From: Bin87 sp963666415
GTDB lineage: Bacteria > Chloroflexota > Dehalococcoidia > Lucifugimonadales > UBA3495
Direction: 5' to 3'
DNA: 64,000 bases
Assembly (NCBI GenBank): GCA_963666415.2
Contig: CAXXPD010000002.1
Location: 1,363,361-1,427,360 of the forward strand
Shown in pieces: positions 56,258-64,000 of this stretch. Numbering within the stretch: the stretch's first letter is position 1; each line of letters opens with the position of its first letter. A model generated the notes under the pieces. That model did not search any database, was not told the DNA's origin, and was given only the letters and a program-made list of their open reading frames with translations. Made by a program: the position numbers and the translations under genes.

Positions 56258-57255
56258 ATGCTCGGAAAAATCAACTAGAAAAAGAAGGCGGGATGGCTAA
56301 TCCCACTCACCATAGTCGTCGCCGTATTCCTGGTGTCAGCCACCGTTGGCACCATGTTCAACCACAAGGGAAACGCCGGCGCCCCAGTGGCCGAAGCCGC
56401 CAGCCGGGTCGACCGCCAAGTCGACGACACGCAAGACGCGTTCGAGAACATCAAAGAGCTAATACCAGAGGAGCAACGCCTCGAAGCCGTGTCTCCTGAC
56501 TCGTACACCAACGAGCCATCAAGCGGCACCAATTCGGAGTTCGAATACTCCTCGCCCAACAATTCAGGCGATATGCCGATGCCGAGAAACGGCAACGCAA
56601 TCGACGAAGTCGTCACTGGCTCAAACGAAACATCGAGCTCACTCTACGGGATAAACCCAGCCAACGCCGGTGCGTCAAACGCGCCAGTGTCGGCCGACGA
56701 AAATGATGACCAAGACACGGCCGGCGACGTCGACCAGGCAGTCGCACCGACGCTCACGTTCAACGGCAGGGCAGGGCACGAGAAATCCAGGGCGACCGGG
56801 TGCTGACCCAGCACCAGGAAGCCCTGGACCGGATAGTCGACAACTGGACGCCGCAGTACGTAGCCGCCAGGCGCGAACACCAGGAACTGGTGGAGCCCAG
56901 CAACGACACCCGAGCACTCTGGCCCGAGTACTGGGAAGAACAGATCACCCTCATCGAACGGCCGGGCAACGCCAAGCTGGGCGACATCATGCACTGATCG
57001 ACGATCGACGACACCAAGGCCGACGACCGCTGGCGCCGTCAGGCGTCCGACGTGGAGCGAAGGTCGGCGCCAGCGCTGTCGAAAATCGAGGACATGAACA
57101 CGTTCATCCTGTTCTACAAGAACCAGTCAGCCTTCAAGGCAATCACCGAGTACGACGACCTCGATGTTCCCCTCCAAGTGGGCCTCCTCCTGGACAACTT
57201 AGACGCCTTTGAACAGGAAACCGCCGGCCTCGCCGAGGCCATGAAAAGCAGTTGA
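56258..57255 (+). pseudogene. Membrane-anchored coiled-coil protein with stops and a frameshift
   Basis: ATG 56258 follows aggaaaggaaag. MLGKIN is followed by TAG (56276-56278), then in frame KKKAGWLIPLTIVVAVFLVS with a membrane segment, ATVGTMFNHKGNAGAPVAEA, and an acidic Ser/Asn-rich linker. At about 56768 the frame changes, continuing REIQGDRVLTQHQEALDRIV, DNWTPQYVAARREHQELVEP, then TGA (56995-56997), and STIDDTKADDRWRRQASDVE to LDAFEQETAGLAEAMKSS. Read together it is one protein of about 330 residues with an N-terminal anchor and helical C-terminus. I do not recognise the family. Confidence 0.5.
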
Positions 57256-57475
57256 ACATAGCCCTAACGCAACCACCAAAAACCCGCAACGAAAGACCCG
57301 GCCGAACTGGGTCGAGCCAGGCAATAACGGGCAAGCAAACCGAAACTGGACGTCGGGAACCTGATACTCAAAAGGTGGGTCGGAGTTACCCATGCCGTCC
57401 TGATCATCATGTCATTCAGCCTACCGTGGGCGTAGCCCGAGGGCTACGGAAGCACCGCTTCCATCTTCGGTCGGA

Positions 57476-57649
57476 ATGCACCTCACGACTGGCTCTGACC
57501 TGCAGACGTTCGGAGACTTCACAGGATTCGTCATGACAGGCGGAATCATGATCGCCGCCGCCGCTTACCTGTGGAAACGATGGCGCAAAAAAGAAGCAGT
57601 GAAAACCGCGGTAACGCTGTTCGCGTTGGTAGCTCTGTACCCATCCTAG
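57476..57649 (+). CDS. Small membrane protein, 57 aa
   Basis: ATG 57476 encodes MHLTTGSDLQTFGDFTGFVM, TGGIMIAAAAYLWKRWRKKE and AVKTAVTLFALVALYPS. Two hydrophobic segments flank a basic turn. The size and layout recall holins or small inner-membrane proteins, but there is no motif to decide. No clear ribosome site is present. Confidence 0.4.
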   Translation: MHLTTGSDLQTFGDFTGFVMTGGIMIAAAAYLWKRWRKKEAVKTAVTLFALVALYPS

Positions 57650-57786
57650 CCGGCGGATCAATGGAGAAAATCTGGCTGGGATACCTCACCACCTTGCTGC
57701 TGTCCGCGCCGATTCCGTCCCGCAGGTTCGTCAACTACGCACACCAAATGCCAGCTGGTCAGCGGCATGAGTTCTACTACGTTCCC

Positions 57787-58045
57787 AAAGGCGAGCAGGT
57801 GTGCCCTTTATTACAGCCGCACGGCATTTCCAAGGGCGAGCAGGTGTGCCTTTTATTACAGCCGCACGGCATTTCCAAGGGCGAGCAGGTGTGCCCTTTA
57901 TTACAGCCGCACGGCATTTCCAAGGGCGAGTAGGTGTGTCTTTTATTACAGCCGCACGGCATTTCCAAGGGCGAACAGGTGTGTCTTTTATTACAGCCGC
58001 ACCATATTTCCAAGGGAGAGCAGGTGTGTCTTTTACTACAGCCGC
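57787..58045. repeat. 45-bp tandem repeat, five full units and a partial sixth
   Basis: Units start at 57787, 57832, 57877, 57922, 57967 and 58012, each beginning like aagggcgagcaggtgtgcc and containing ttattacagccgcacggcat. Variation is 1-5 bases per unit. Because 45 is divisible by 3, several frames on both strands stay open (KGEQVCPLLQPHGIS on plus, CNKRHTCSPLEMPCG on minus). There are no spacers, so it is not a CRISPR array. Confidence 0.9.
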
Positions 58046-58244
58046 TTTGCTGCGGGTGGTTTTTTAGCGGCGTCGCTGGTGATGGAACCGTCGTGCTCGG
58101 GCCTGATGGCGGCGTCTCCACCGGGACCAGCCGATGCCCAGATCGGCATGATCGGGACGGCGTCACAGCAGCCGGCATAACAGTCCCCTGACCGCTCGGG
58201 CACGGTCAGCTCGGGCACGGTCAGCGGGATCAGCGCGAACGCCG

Positions 58245-59420
58245 TTACCGCCACCCTTTTGCATCGCCCACAGTGGCGTTGTAGCGGGTTACCGCCAGGA
58301 AGGCATGAGCCAGCAGCGCCAGGGTGATGTGCCGATACCAACCGGTCCACTTGCGGACCTCGTATTGGTCCAGCCCCACCTCCTGCCTGGCCTCTTGCAA
58401 CGCATCTTCGCTGATCCAGCCATGGCCCGCCACCCGCACCAGTTCGACCAAAGGTACGTCGGCGAGACTGAAGCACGCGTAATAGGTCAGGTCAGCGGGG
58501 TCGGTGATGCTGCGCCGCACCAGCAGCCAATGCCACCGCTTCGGTCGCGTCCAGTGTAGCAGCGATACCCGTGCCCAATCGTAGAGGCGTGGCCCCTGCT
58601 TGCCGCCCTCCCCGGCGCTGAGCCGCTGCCAGTCCGCATGCGGTATCTGCTGGGCCAACTGCCGTGGCGCCACCTGCTCCAGGCCTCCCGTCCCATCGGT
58701 AAACAGCGTCTTGGCGTCGCTCTCCACCGCCAGCACATGGGCAATGCCTGCTTGCTCCAACCACCGCCGCAATGAACGATCATTGCAGGACACCGCATCC
58801 CCAGCCACCCAGGCAAAGGGCACGTCAGCCGCCCGGGCACGGCCAATCATGGCCTGTGCCAACTCGTGCTTGTCGCGGCGGACGGTCCTCTGCCTCTCTG
58901 CGGGCACACCCGTTTCATCCAGACGTTTCGAGTCCACCAGCCAATCGTAGGACAGGTACAACTCCCGATCCAGAAGGGTCTGGCCCCTGTTGCTCACGTA
59001 GGCCAGGAATATCCCGATCTGACAGTTCTCCACCTTTCCCGCCGTTTTGCTGTACTGCCGCTGCACTCCCACCGACTTCTTGCCCTGCTTCAAAAACCCC
59101 AGCTCATCCACCACCAGCACCGCCTGCTCATCCCCCAGATGCTCCACCACGTACTCCCGCAGGTCGTCTCGAACTTCGTCCGCATCCCAGGGGTACGTGG
59201 CCAACAACCGCTGCATTCCGTCGGGCGTGGCATCGCCGGCATAGTCGGCCAGCTGCCAGCCATTCTTGCGCTTCACTGGTCCCAGCAAACCCTGCAGGTA
59301 GGCCAGTGCACGCTGATGTGCCTCAGGACGACGGAACCGACCCGCAATGCGCTCGTGCAACGCCCGGAGTTCAGCCTCCCAAGCCAGCACTTCCTCTTGC
59401 TCCAGTTCCCTTTGACCCAT
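58245..59420 (-). CDS. IS701-family transposase
   Basis: This 391-residue protein starts MGQRELEQEEVLAWEAELRA and includes GWQLADYAGDATPDGMQRLL, then QAVLVVDELGFLKQGKKSVG (first acidic residue), KVENCQIGIFLAYVSNRGQT, VPFAWVAGDAVSCNDRSLRR (second), and GLDQYEVRKWTGWYRHITLA (Glu and C-terminal signature), which is the typical IS701/IS4-like order. The frame is complete. I could not define the terminal repeats, so the element boundaries are not annotated. It separates the 45-bp repeat from a kinase-like fragment. Confidence 0.9.
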   Translation of the reverse strand: MGQRELEQEEVLAWEAELRALHERIAGRFRRPEAHQRALAYLQGLLGPVKRKNGWQLADYAGDATPDGMQRLLATYPWDADEVRDDLREYVVEHLGDEQAVLVVDELGFLKQGKKSVGVQRQYSKTAGKVENCQIGIFLAYVSNRGQTLLDRELYLSYDWLVDSKRLDETGVPAERQRTVRRDKHELAQAMIGRARAADVPFAWVAGDAVSCNDRSLRRWLEQAGIAHVLAVESDAKTLFTDGTGGLEQVAPRQLAQQIPHADWQRLSAGEGGKQGPRLYDWARVSLLHWTRPKRWHWLLVRRSITDPADLTYYACFSLADVPLVELVRVAGHGWISEDALQEARQEVGLDQYEVRKWTGWYRHITLALLAHAFLAVTRYNATVGDAKGWR

Positions 59421-59465
59421 AACTGATCCCTCCCTTCTCGTCGGTTGTCGTCCGATTACCCCAAC

Positions 59466-59750
59466 AGAAAAACTGCGGCTTTAATACCGGGCTACAGGCT
59501 CGTCCCGGGCGGTGAGGGCGCGGTCCACGACGTTTTGGACAACCCCGAGCTGGTCGCCAAGGTGTACCGCCGGGGGAAACGCCCTCCCGACCTGGAACTG
59601 GACGGCGAGTTTACGTTCCGCCCGGCGCCTGCCGCTGACCGCCGCCTCATGACGGCATACGCCGCCGCCGTCGTCCAGGACCGATTCGAACGGCCCATCT
59701 GGGATCGCGGCGCCAAGGGTGCCCTACCGAAGGCTCGACCTCCGCAACAC
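59466..59750 (+). pseudogene. Fragment of a protein-kinase-like domain
   Basis: The frame reads KTAALIPGYRLVPGGEGAVH then DVLDNPELVAKVYRRGKRPP, where GEGAVHDV and AKVY resemble the Gly-rich loop and the Lys of bacterial kinase-like proteins. After GAKGALPKARPP the similarity is lost. It begins right after the IS701-type gene, which may have truncated it. Confidence 0.35.
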
Positions 59751-59900
59751 CCGAGCGTCGATTCCCTGCGGTGCGGTAAACCGCAGCGCGGTTGCCGACT
59801 CAGCGCTGGCGGACTGCTCGCTGTGTTCGGAACTGCCGTCATCGCTTTGGGAAGCCACTCTCGTCGCCATGACGGAGCTTCCGCTGCTATGTGTCCAGAG

Positions 59901-60541
59901 TTAATGATCGGCATATCTGGACAGACCGTTCGATGGGGCCTCACTCTCGGCGCGGATGCGGTTGGTTGTGGCGTGGGCCGGAACGTCGAGTTCCCGGTAC
60001 CTGGCCATGTACTCGACGAGTCCGTGGAGCTGCCCCACCATCTGCGCAACGACCGGTTCGGCGATTCCGCCCCGCGCGGGTGCGTGGGCGTCGAGGAGGA
60101 TTTGTCGTGGATTTCCTCGATGGCGGTCGAGATCGATTTGGCGAAGCTGTGGGCGATGTAGAACCAGGCAATCCTGCGCAACTGTTCCACGGCGCGGGGC
60201 CACCGTTTTTCCGTGTCTTTCACGAACTGCTGATGCTTGCCTTTCAGTTCTTCCGCCTGGCGTTCGATGCTGGATTTGATCGGTGCCAGTTCCTGGAGGT
60301 CCATGGTGTCAGCTTCGTTTTCGATGAATATCCGGTGCTCGTCCATCATGGCGATCTCGTATCCGACGTACCGGTTGGTCGCGACAGCGGCCGGCACGTC
60401 GTCCTTTAGCCTGGGACCCTGTTGAGCGTTGAGCATGTGGTTGGCGCAGCTGATCAGCGCTTGGCAGAACCTCAATTGGCAGAGCCTCCAGGTGAAAGGT
60501 GGTTCCTGTTGCAGGTGGCTGGGTGCTATAGAGTTCATCAA
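59901..60541 (-). pseudogene. Hypothetical helical protein with a frameshift
   Basis: ATG 60541 follows aaaggaga. The frame MNSIAPSHLQQEPPFTWRLC, MMDEHRIFIENEADTMDLQE and KRWPRAVEQLRRIAWFYIAH runs to about 60080, where a shift in the ccgccccgcgcggg run moves to GGIAEPVVAQMVGQLHGLVE and YMARYRELDVPAHATTNRIR, ending ADH at 59901. It is helical with no known motif. One homopolymer error would explain the break. Confidence 0.5.
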
Positions 60542-60673
60542 ATTCTCCTTTACCAGTAAAACCGCTCCTACGATCAGTCTGTCCTTTTCCACGACCCGCA
60601 CTGGTCAGAGCGAGCACTGGGTTTCGGCGGACTTCATCCCCAGGGCCGGTGCCGGGTGGTGGTGTACATCGAG

Positions 60674-60907
60674 TCAGTACTGGTGGGGCCGGTCGTACTC
60701 GGCGGAACGCGTTCCTCGGGGCATGACCACCACCGGACCGGCGCCGGCCCTCACCTCGGTGATGATGCTGGCGGCTACCGCAGCCCTGATGATGTGGTGG
60801 CGGCAGTAGTCCTGGCCGGCGATGCGGTAGAGGGTCTTGACGTAGACGGTGTGGGGAGCGCGAACGGGCGGTTCCAGCTCAGCGCCGCAGACAATGCAGT
60901 TGGACAT
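60674..60907 (-). CDS. Cys/His mini-protein, copy 1
   Basis: ATG 60907 encodes MSNCIVCGAELEPPVRAPHT then VYVKTLYRIAGQDYCRHHII and RAAVAASIITEVRAGAGPVV. CxxC and YCRHH could bind one zinc. The closest relative is at 62289-62486 on the same strand. aggaggtgagaac lies just before the start. Function unknown. Confidence 0.6.
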   Translation of the reverse strand: MSNCIVCGAELEPPVRAPHTVYVKTLYRIAGQDYCRHHIIRAAVAASIITEVRAGAGPVVVMPRGTRSAEYDRPHQY

Positions 60908-60967
60908 GGTTCTCACCTCCTGGTGATTTGGGTCAGTTGCCGGGATTGTAGTCAAAATCCCGGTCAA

Positions 60968-61311
60968 CTCGCGCTACGGCCCGGGGAGAGAGGTCCACGC
61001 ACTGGCGAACCGAGCCAGTCATGCTGTAATAACGATGTGCGGCAACGAACTGTCCCGGCAACGAACTGTCCCGGCGTTATAGTCCAACATCGCACCTCAA
61101 TCGGGGTCAGCGGCGACTTTTTCGACAAGGGCGACCCTGAACCTTTCGCGATTCACTGGCCTTTAGACCATGAAAAACGACGCGTGATTGTCCCTGGCTG
61201 AAGCCCGGTCCGCCCCGCGAGCAGGGGTGGATGTCGCATAATGGTTAACCGGAAGCTGCTAACTTCCGGCCATCCTGGATCGGAGTTCACGTATCCGAAG
61301 GACACGGCGTC
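60968..61311. other. Intergenic region with a 17-bp duplication
   Basis: cggcaacgaactgtccc is repeated head to tail at about 61032-61068. A plus-strand tail reading GDFFDKGDPEPFAIHWPLDH (about 61108-61170) may be a gene remnant; I see no start for it. Confidence 0.35.
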
Positions 61312-62121
61312 ATGACCACGGCGCACAACATCGTTCCGGCCCCGGGGCCAGCCTTCGCCCGGCCCTCCGACGGTGGCGGCCCCACTGGCATGACCCAACC
61401 ATGGCCGCCCTGGGCCACGCTCAGGGCGGAAGAAGTCAGAACCACCCTGCCACCTGAACAGTGGGGCCCATGGAACAACAGAGGTCCATGCCTGCTGTCC
61501 AACAACACGACTGGCTCAAACCAGATGCCGCCTCACCCCACCGAGGTCCCGCACTTCTTCTACTGCCAAGCACACCTGCAGGCGATCAGAGCAAGAAACA
61601 CCACCGTCAGGCCGTGGCCAGCCCGGGACAAAGGCCGGTGCACCCCATGCGGCGCCCCCGCCGCACGGCGGCCCGTCACCATGGCAGACCCAGTCGCGTG
61701 CGTCCAAGCGGAGAGGACCAACAGCACGGTGGCTCGCCTGAGCACCAAACGACACTGCGACAGATGCAACCCGAACCGTCGCCGGCTGTGCCGAGGCCGG
61801 ATGTGCCAAAGGGCCACGGGGAAGCACTGGGTCCAATCGGCCGGATGCTGCAACATCACCAAGATCAGCCAGCGTCGCCACTGTGCCGAATGCTGCGCCG
61901 CCGCCGCCGCCAATCTGTCTGCTCAGGTCATGCCGCCCACCACCATCGCAGCAGGCACCGCCGCGAGAAGAAAAAGTAGCGATGAACGCAGCGAACGAAT
62001 TCTCGGCCTGCACTGCGAGGGTCTCGACAATCGGGCCATCGCCCACGGATTGGGTGTGAGTGTCAGAACCGTGCAAAGGGCTCTCAAAGCCGCGAACGAC
62101 CTGGCGACAGATCGGACCTGA
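61312..62121 (+). CDS. Cysteine-rich protein with C-terminal HTH
   Basis: The 269-residue product starts MTTAHNIVPAPGPAFARPSD. The middle has several Cys pairs: CTPCGAP, CDRCNPNRRRLCRGRMC and CNITKISQRRHCAECC. The C-terminus SDERSERILGLHCEGLDNRA then IAHGLGVSVRTVQRALKAAN is a helix-turn-helix like that of LuxR or IS-type regulators. gaagga lies 9 nt before the ATG. The mixture of zinc-type motifs and HTH suggests DNA binding; beyond that I do not know the role. Confidence 0.55.
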   Translation: MTTAHNIVPAPGPAFARPSDGGGPTGMTQPWPPWATLRAEEVRTTLPPEQWGPWNNRGPCLLSNNTTGSNQMPPHPTEVPHFFYCQAHLQAIRARNTTVRPWPARDKGRCTPCGAPAARRPVTMADPVACVQAERTNSTVARLSTKRHCDRCNPNRRRLCRGRMCQRATGKHWVQSAGCCNITKISQRRHCAECCAAAAANLSAQVMPPTTIAAGTAARRKSSDERSERILGLHCEGLDNRAIAHGLGVSVRTVQRALKAANDLATDRT

Positions 62122-62288
62122 ACCCCGAATACGCCCCGGTTCCAGAACCACCGCGTATCCGAGGATGCCAGGCTCGGTCAGTGGTAAACCGATAAGATGG
62201 CCAGCCCCGCGTTGCCGATCCCGTTCCCTAACCACCCGCTGGAACACTCACGACACAACGGGGATGGCTGTCGACGACATCACGGGGA

Positions 62289-62486
62289 TTACTCCCGGGG
62301 CCTGGCCACCACCGGCCCGGCGCCGGCCCTGACCCCGGTGCTGACGCCGGCGGCCACCGCGGCCCTGATGATGTGGTGGCGACAGTAGTCCTGGCCGGCG
62401 ACGCGGTAAATCTTTTTCACGTAGACGGTGTGGGGAGCGCGGACGGGCGGCTCCAGTTGGGCGCCGCCGGCAACGCAGCTGAGCAT
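62289..62486 (-). CDS. Cys/His mini-protein, copy 2
   Basis: MLSCVAGGAQLEPPVRAPHT then VYVKKIYRVAGQDYCRHHII and RAAVAAGVSTGVRAGAGPVV is a close paralogue of 60674-60907. The first CxxC is reduced to one Cys (CVAGGA), so the zinc site may be lost. The two copies flank the HTH gene in the same orientation, as expected from a segmental duplication. Confidence 0.55.
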   Translation of the reverse strand: MLSCVAGGAQLEPPVRAPHTVYVKKIYRVAGQDYCRHHIIRAAVAAGVSTGVRAGAGPVVARPRE

Positions 62487-62595
62487 GGTTCTCACCGCCA
62501 GGTGATTTGTGGCGTTACCGGAATTGTAGTGAAAGCGCCCCCGGACTCGTTGGTCGTTTTCCCCAACCCGTTGCCCTCCGCGCTCAGCAGTCGAT

Positions 62596-62739
62596 TGCTA
62601 TCCATTGGTATGGAATGGATAGCAATGCATTGCATACCAATCCAATCCATTCCATTCCATTCCATTGTGAATGCATTCCATAGGAATGGTATCCATACCA
62701 TTGGAATGGATACCAATGGAGTGGATGCCCATGGAGTGG
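62596..62739. repeat. ATTCC-type low-complexity block with nested palindromes
   Basis: Pentamer-like ccattccattccattccatt is followed by many short palindromes: gcaatgcattgc, gaatgcattc, ggtatccatacc and ccattgg...ccaatgg. The block is far lower in GC than the flanks. The open frames across it are by-products. Confidence 0.75.
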
Positions 62740-62934
62740 CGCCGGCCGGAGGTAGGGTCGCGGGCACGACTCAGCCCTTCCCGCGGCGAATCGGCGGGAA
62801 AACCGCCGCCAGGGCCGAAAAGCCAGCCCCGGCGAGGGCTGCAAAACGGCCGCTTGCGCACATCCGTTCGCCGCGCGATAATCGCAGTTATCGCGCGAAA
62901 TCGCCCCCGACATCCCGTCGCCGGAGACTCGCCC

Positions 62935-63264
62935 ATGACCACCGCCGCCGGCCCGCAGATCGTCCCCCGCCCGCCGGCCGCGGCGCCGGCATTGCGCGCT
63001 GCCGACCAGGGCGTCGCCTCCGCCCTGGAGTCCGTCCTCTCCGACAACACCAGGCGCGTCTATCAGACCCAGTGGAAGCTTTTCGACGAATGGTGCGGCG
63101 AGATGGGCCTGCGGTCCCTGCCGGCGGAGCCCCTCACCGTAGCCCGCTACCTGGCCGCCCGCGCCAGCATCGCCACCCTGCGCCTGGCCACATCCGCCGT
63201 CGCCAAGGCCCACGAGTGGGCCGGCCACGAATCGCCCTGCCGGGACCCGGGCGAGCCTCTTTAA
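62935..63264 (+). pseudogene. Tyrosine recombinase, N-terminal fragment only
   Basis: MTTAAGPQIVPRPPAAAPAL, then VASALESVLSDNTRRVYQTQ, WKLFDEWCGEMGLRSLPAEP and LTVARYLAARASIATLRLAT is the SAM-like core-binding domain of phage-type integrases. The frame ends after HESPCRDPGEPL, and no catalytic R...HxxR...Y follows in any frame. The ATTCC block lies just upstream. Confidence 0.7.
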
Positions 63265-63712
63265 AGGGAGATGATCGGCGAGAGCTTCCGCTTAAGGGCA
63301 GCCTGTTAAGGGCAGCCTGCACAGCACGGCCGCGCTAGCACCATCGCTGGACCGGCCGGCAGCCGATTAGCGCCCTGCCAACGCCGGCACCGGGCCCCTG
63401 CCCCGATGTCTAGAGGTCTGGCCGGAAAGCCATTGGCCGGGTTTTGCACCACGCCACGCAAACGAATTACAGTCGTATACGGCGTGATAGTGTATGTAAT
63501 ACGTTTCAAGTACCCATTATTACATCTGTAATCGACGTCAAGAAAATAACGGCTTGGAGAGAATCGGGGTTTCCGGCCAGATTCCTAGGTGGGATTCCCC
63601 GCCCTACCGGCCAAGCCATGACCGTCAGACATCACCCCGGTGGTACGTTTTACCGCAGGCCTTAACAGCCCTCCGTCGGGATGTTGAAGATGTATGGCAC
63701 ACACGAAACTTT
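63265..63712. other. Intergenic region
   Basis: I see no gene. Two head-to-tail copies of ttaagggcagcctg lie at about 63291-63320, and an AT-rich stretch lies at 63460-63550. Confidence 0.35.
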
Positions 63713-63907
63713 TCAGTCTTGACTTCCTAGAGGTGCGTTGGCCTGTAGGTAAGAGACACCCAGTGCCTGACGTGAAATCTCTTTTATCAGTGCCTCGCAC
63801 CTTGGGCATGTAACCTTAGCGATGTTCATGACAATTGGCTCATCGTCTGTCAATTCTCCGCAAAGGGTAATATCTGCTGAGATCGGAAAACAAAAATGGA
63901 TTTCCAT
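63713..63907 (-). CDS. Small zinc-finger-like hypothetical protein, 64 aa
   Basis: ATG 63907 follows a strong aggaggagcg. The product MEIHFCFPISADITLCGELT, DDEPIVMNIAKVTCPRCEAL and IKEISRQALGVSYLQANAPL has a CPRC pair plus two N-terminal Cys residues that could complete a site. The family is not known to me. The strong ribosome site argues for a real gene. Confidence 0.55.
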   Translation of the reverse strand: MEIHFCFPISADITLCGELTDDEPIVMNIAKVTCPRCEALIKEISRQALGVSYLQANAPLGSQD

Positions 63908-64000
63908 CGCTCCTCCTATGGTCCTAGAGTGCGCGGCAGGCTAGGGGTTTAGGGCTCCGTTTACCTTTGTGGGATGACCCTATTTTGAGGTTTGTTGCGG

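Noticed and set aside
52878..56997. UGA reassigned to an amino acid in a mobile element
   Set aside because: Neighbouring intact genes (AlkB-like, copy A small protein, and the end of the 52782 gene itself) stop at TGA. TAG, TAA and frameshifts also interrupt genes here, so decay is simpler. It is listed as worth checking, not claimed.
57787..58045. CRISPR array
   Set aside because: Units are contiguous with no unique spacers, and no cas genes are in the window.
58087..58250. Repeated cgggcacggtcagc strings left of the IS701-type gene as terminal repeats
   Set aside because: No inverted counterpart was found on the other side of the transposase gene.
1..64000. tRNA or rRNA genes
   Set aside because: I found no T-loop/anticodon arrangement or rRNA signature; gttcga-like strings fall in coding sequence.

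Overview
The window is GC-rich bacterial DNA that reads as an accessory, mobile-element-rich stretch of chromosome. I see no rRNA, tRNA or housekeeping operon. My taxonomic guess, from remembered family resemblance only, is a marine or host-associated Chloroflexota-type bacterium. It rests on giant secreted proteins built from Ig-like/SwmB/fibronectin III/Calx-beta repeats, a NurA-type nuclease, a multi-pass sensor-kinase N-terminus and an EEP nuclease.

Layout. (1) 1-19.4 kb, minus strand: a cluster of very large secreted repeat proteins. One runs off the left edge, one is 1341+ aa with a frameshift, one is about 2109 aa, and one small Fn3 protein has its signal peptide split by an IS66 element with an 8-bp target duplication. 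An IS256-family element with a broken transposase lies at 4.4-5.8 kb beside a decayed repeat-protein fragment. (2) 19.8-26.1 kb: decayed genes (GAF fragment, sensor-kinase membrane domain, nurA with frameshifts), an intact zinc-ribbon protein, a hypothetical, and a second IS66 copy with its own 8-bp duplication. (3) 26.6-31.9 kb, all minus strand: a plasmid-like replicon consisting of parA, a coupled ribbon-helix-helix partition partner, a second small RHH protein, a 122-aa ORF, an initiator-like protein (winged helix + DnaA-N-like + zinc motif), an ORF remnant and a double-AAA+ DnaC-like loader. A candidate antisense RNA with promoter and terminator opposes the leader of the rep genes. (4) 33-41.4 kb: an EEP nuclease with a 3' frameshift, then a defence-like group of NucS/DUF91-like nuclease, an unknown 494-aa protein, McrC, McrB and a NERD-domain protein. 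(5) 41.5-57.7 kb: a strongly decayed mobile region with tandem and dispersed duplications, iteron-like 16-bp repeats, a replication-relaxation-like protein, IS5 and TnpB remnants, an MNT nucleotidyltransferase, an intact and a broken AlkB-like dioxygenase, a CoiA-like remnant and several genes with in-frame stops. (6) 57.8-64 kb: a 45-bp tandem repeat, an intact IS701-type transposase, two paralogous Cys/His mini-proteins around an HTH protein, an ATTCC-type palindromic repeat, and a truncated tyrosine recombinase.

How it fits together. The left third makes cell-surface or exported repeat proteins. The centre is an integrated or resident plasmid replicon beside a McrBC-type type IV restriction locus. 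The right third looks like repeated insertion, duplication and decay of mobile DNA. Many frameshifts lie in short homopolymers, so some could be assembly errors; the in-frame stop codons cannot be explained that way.
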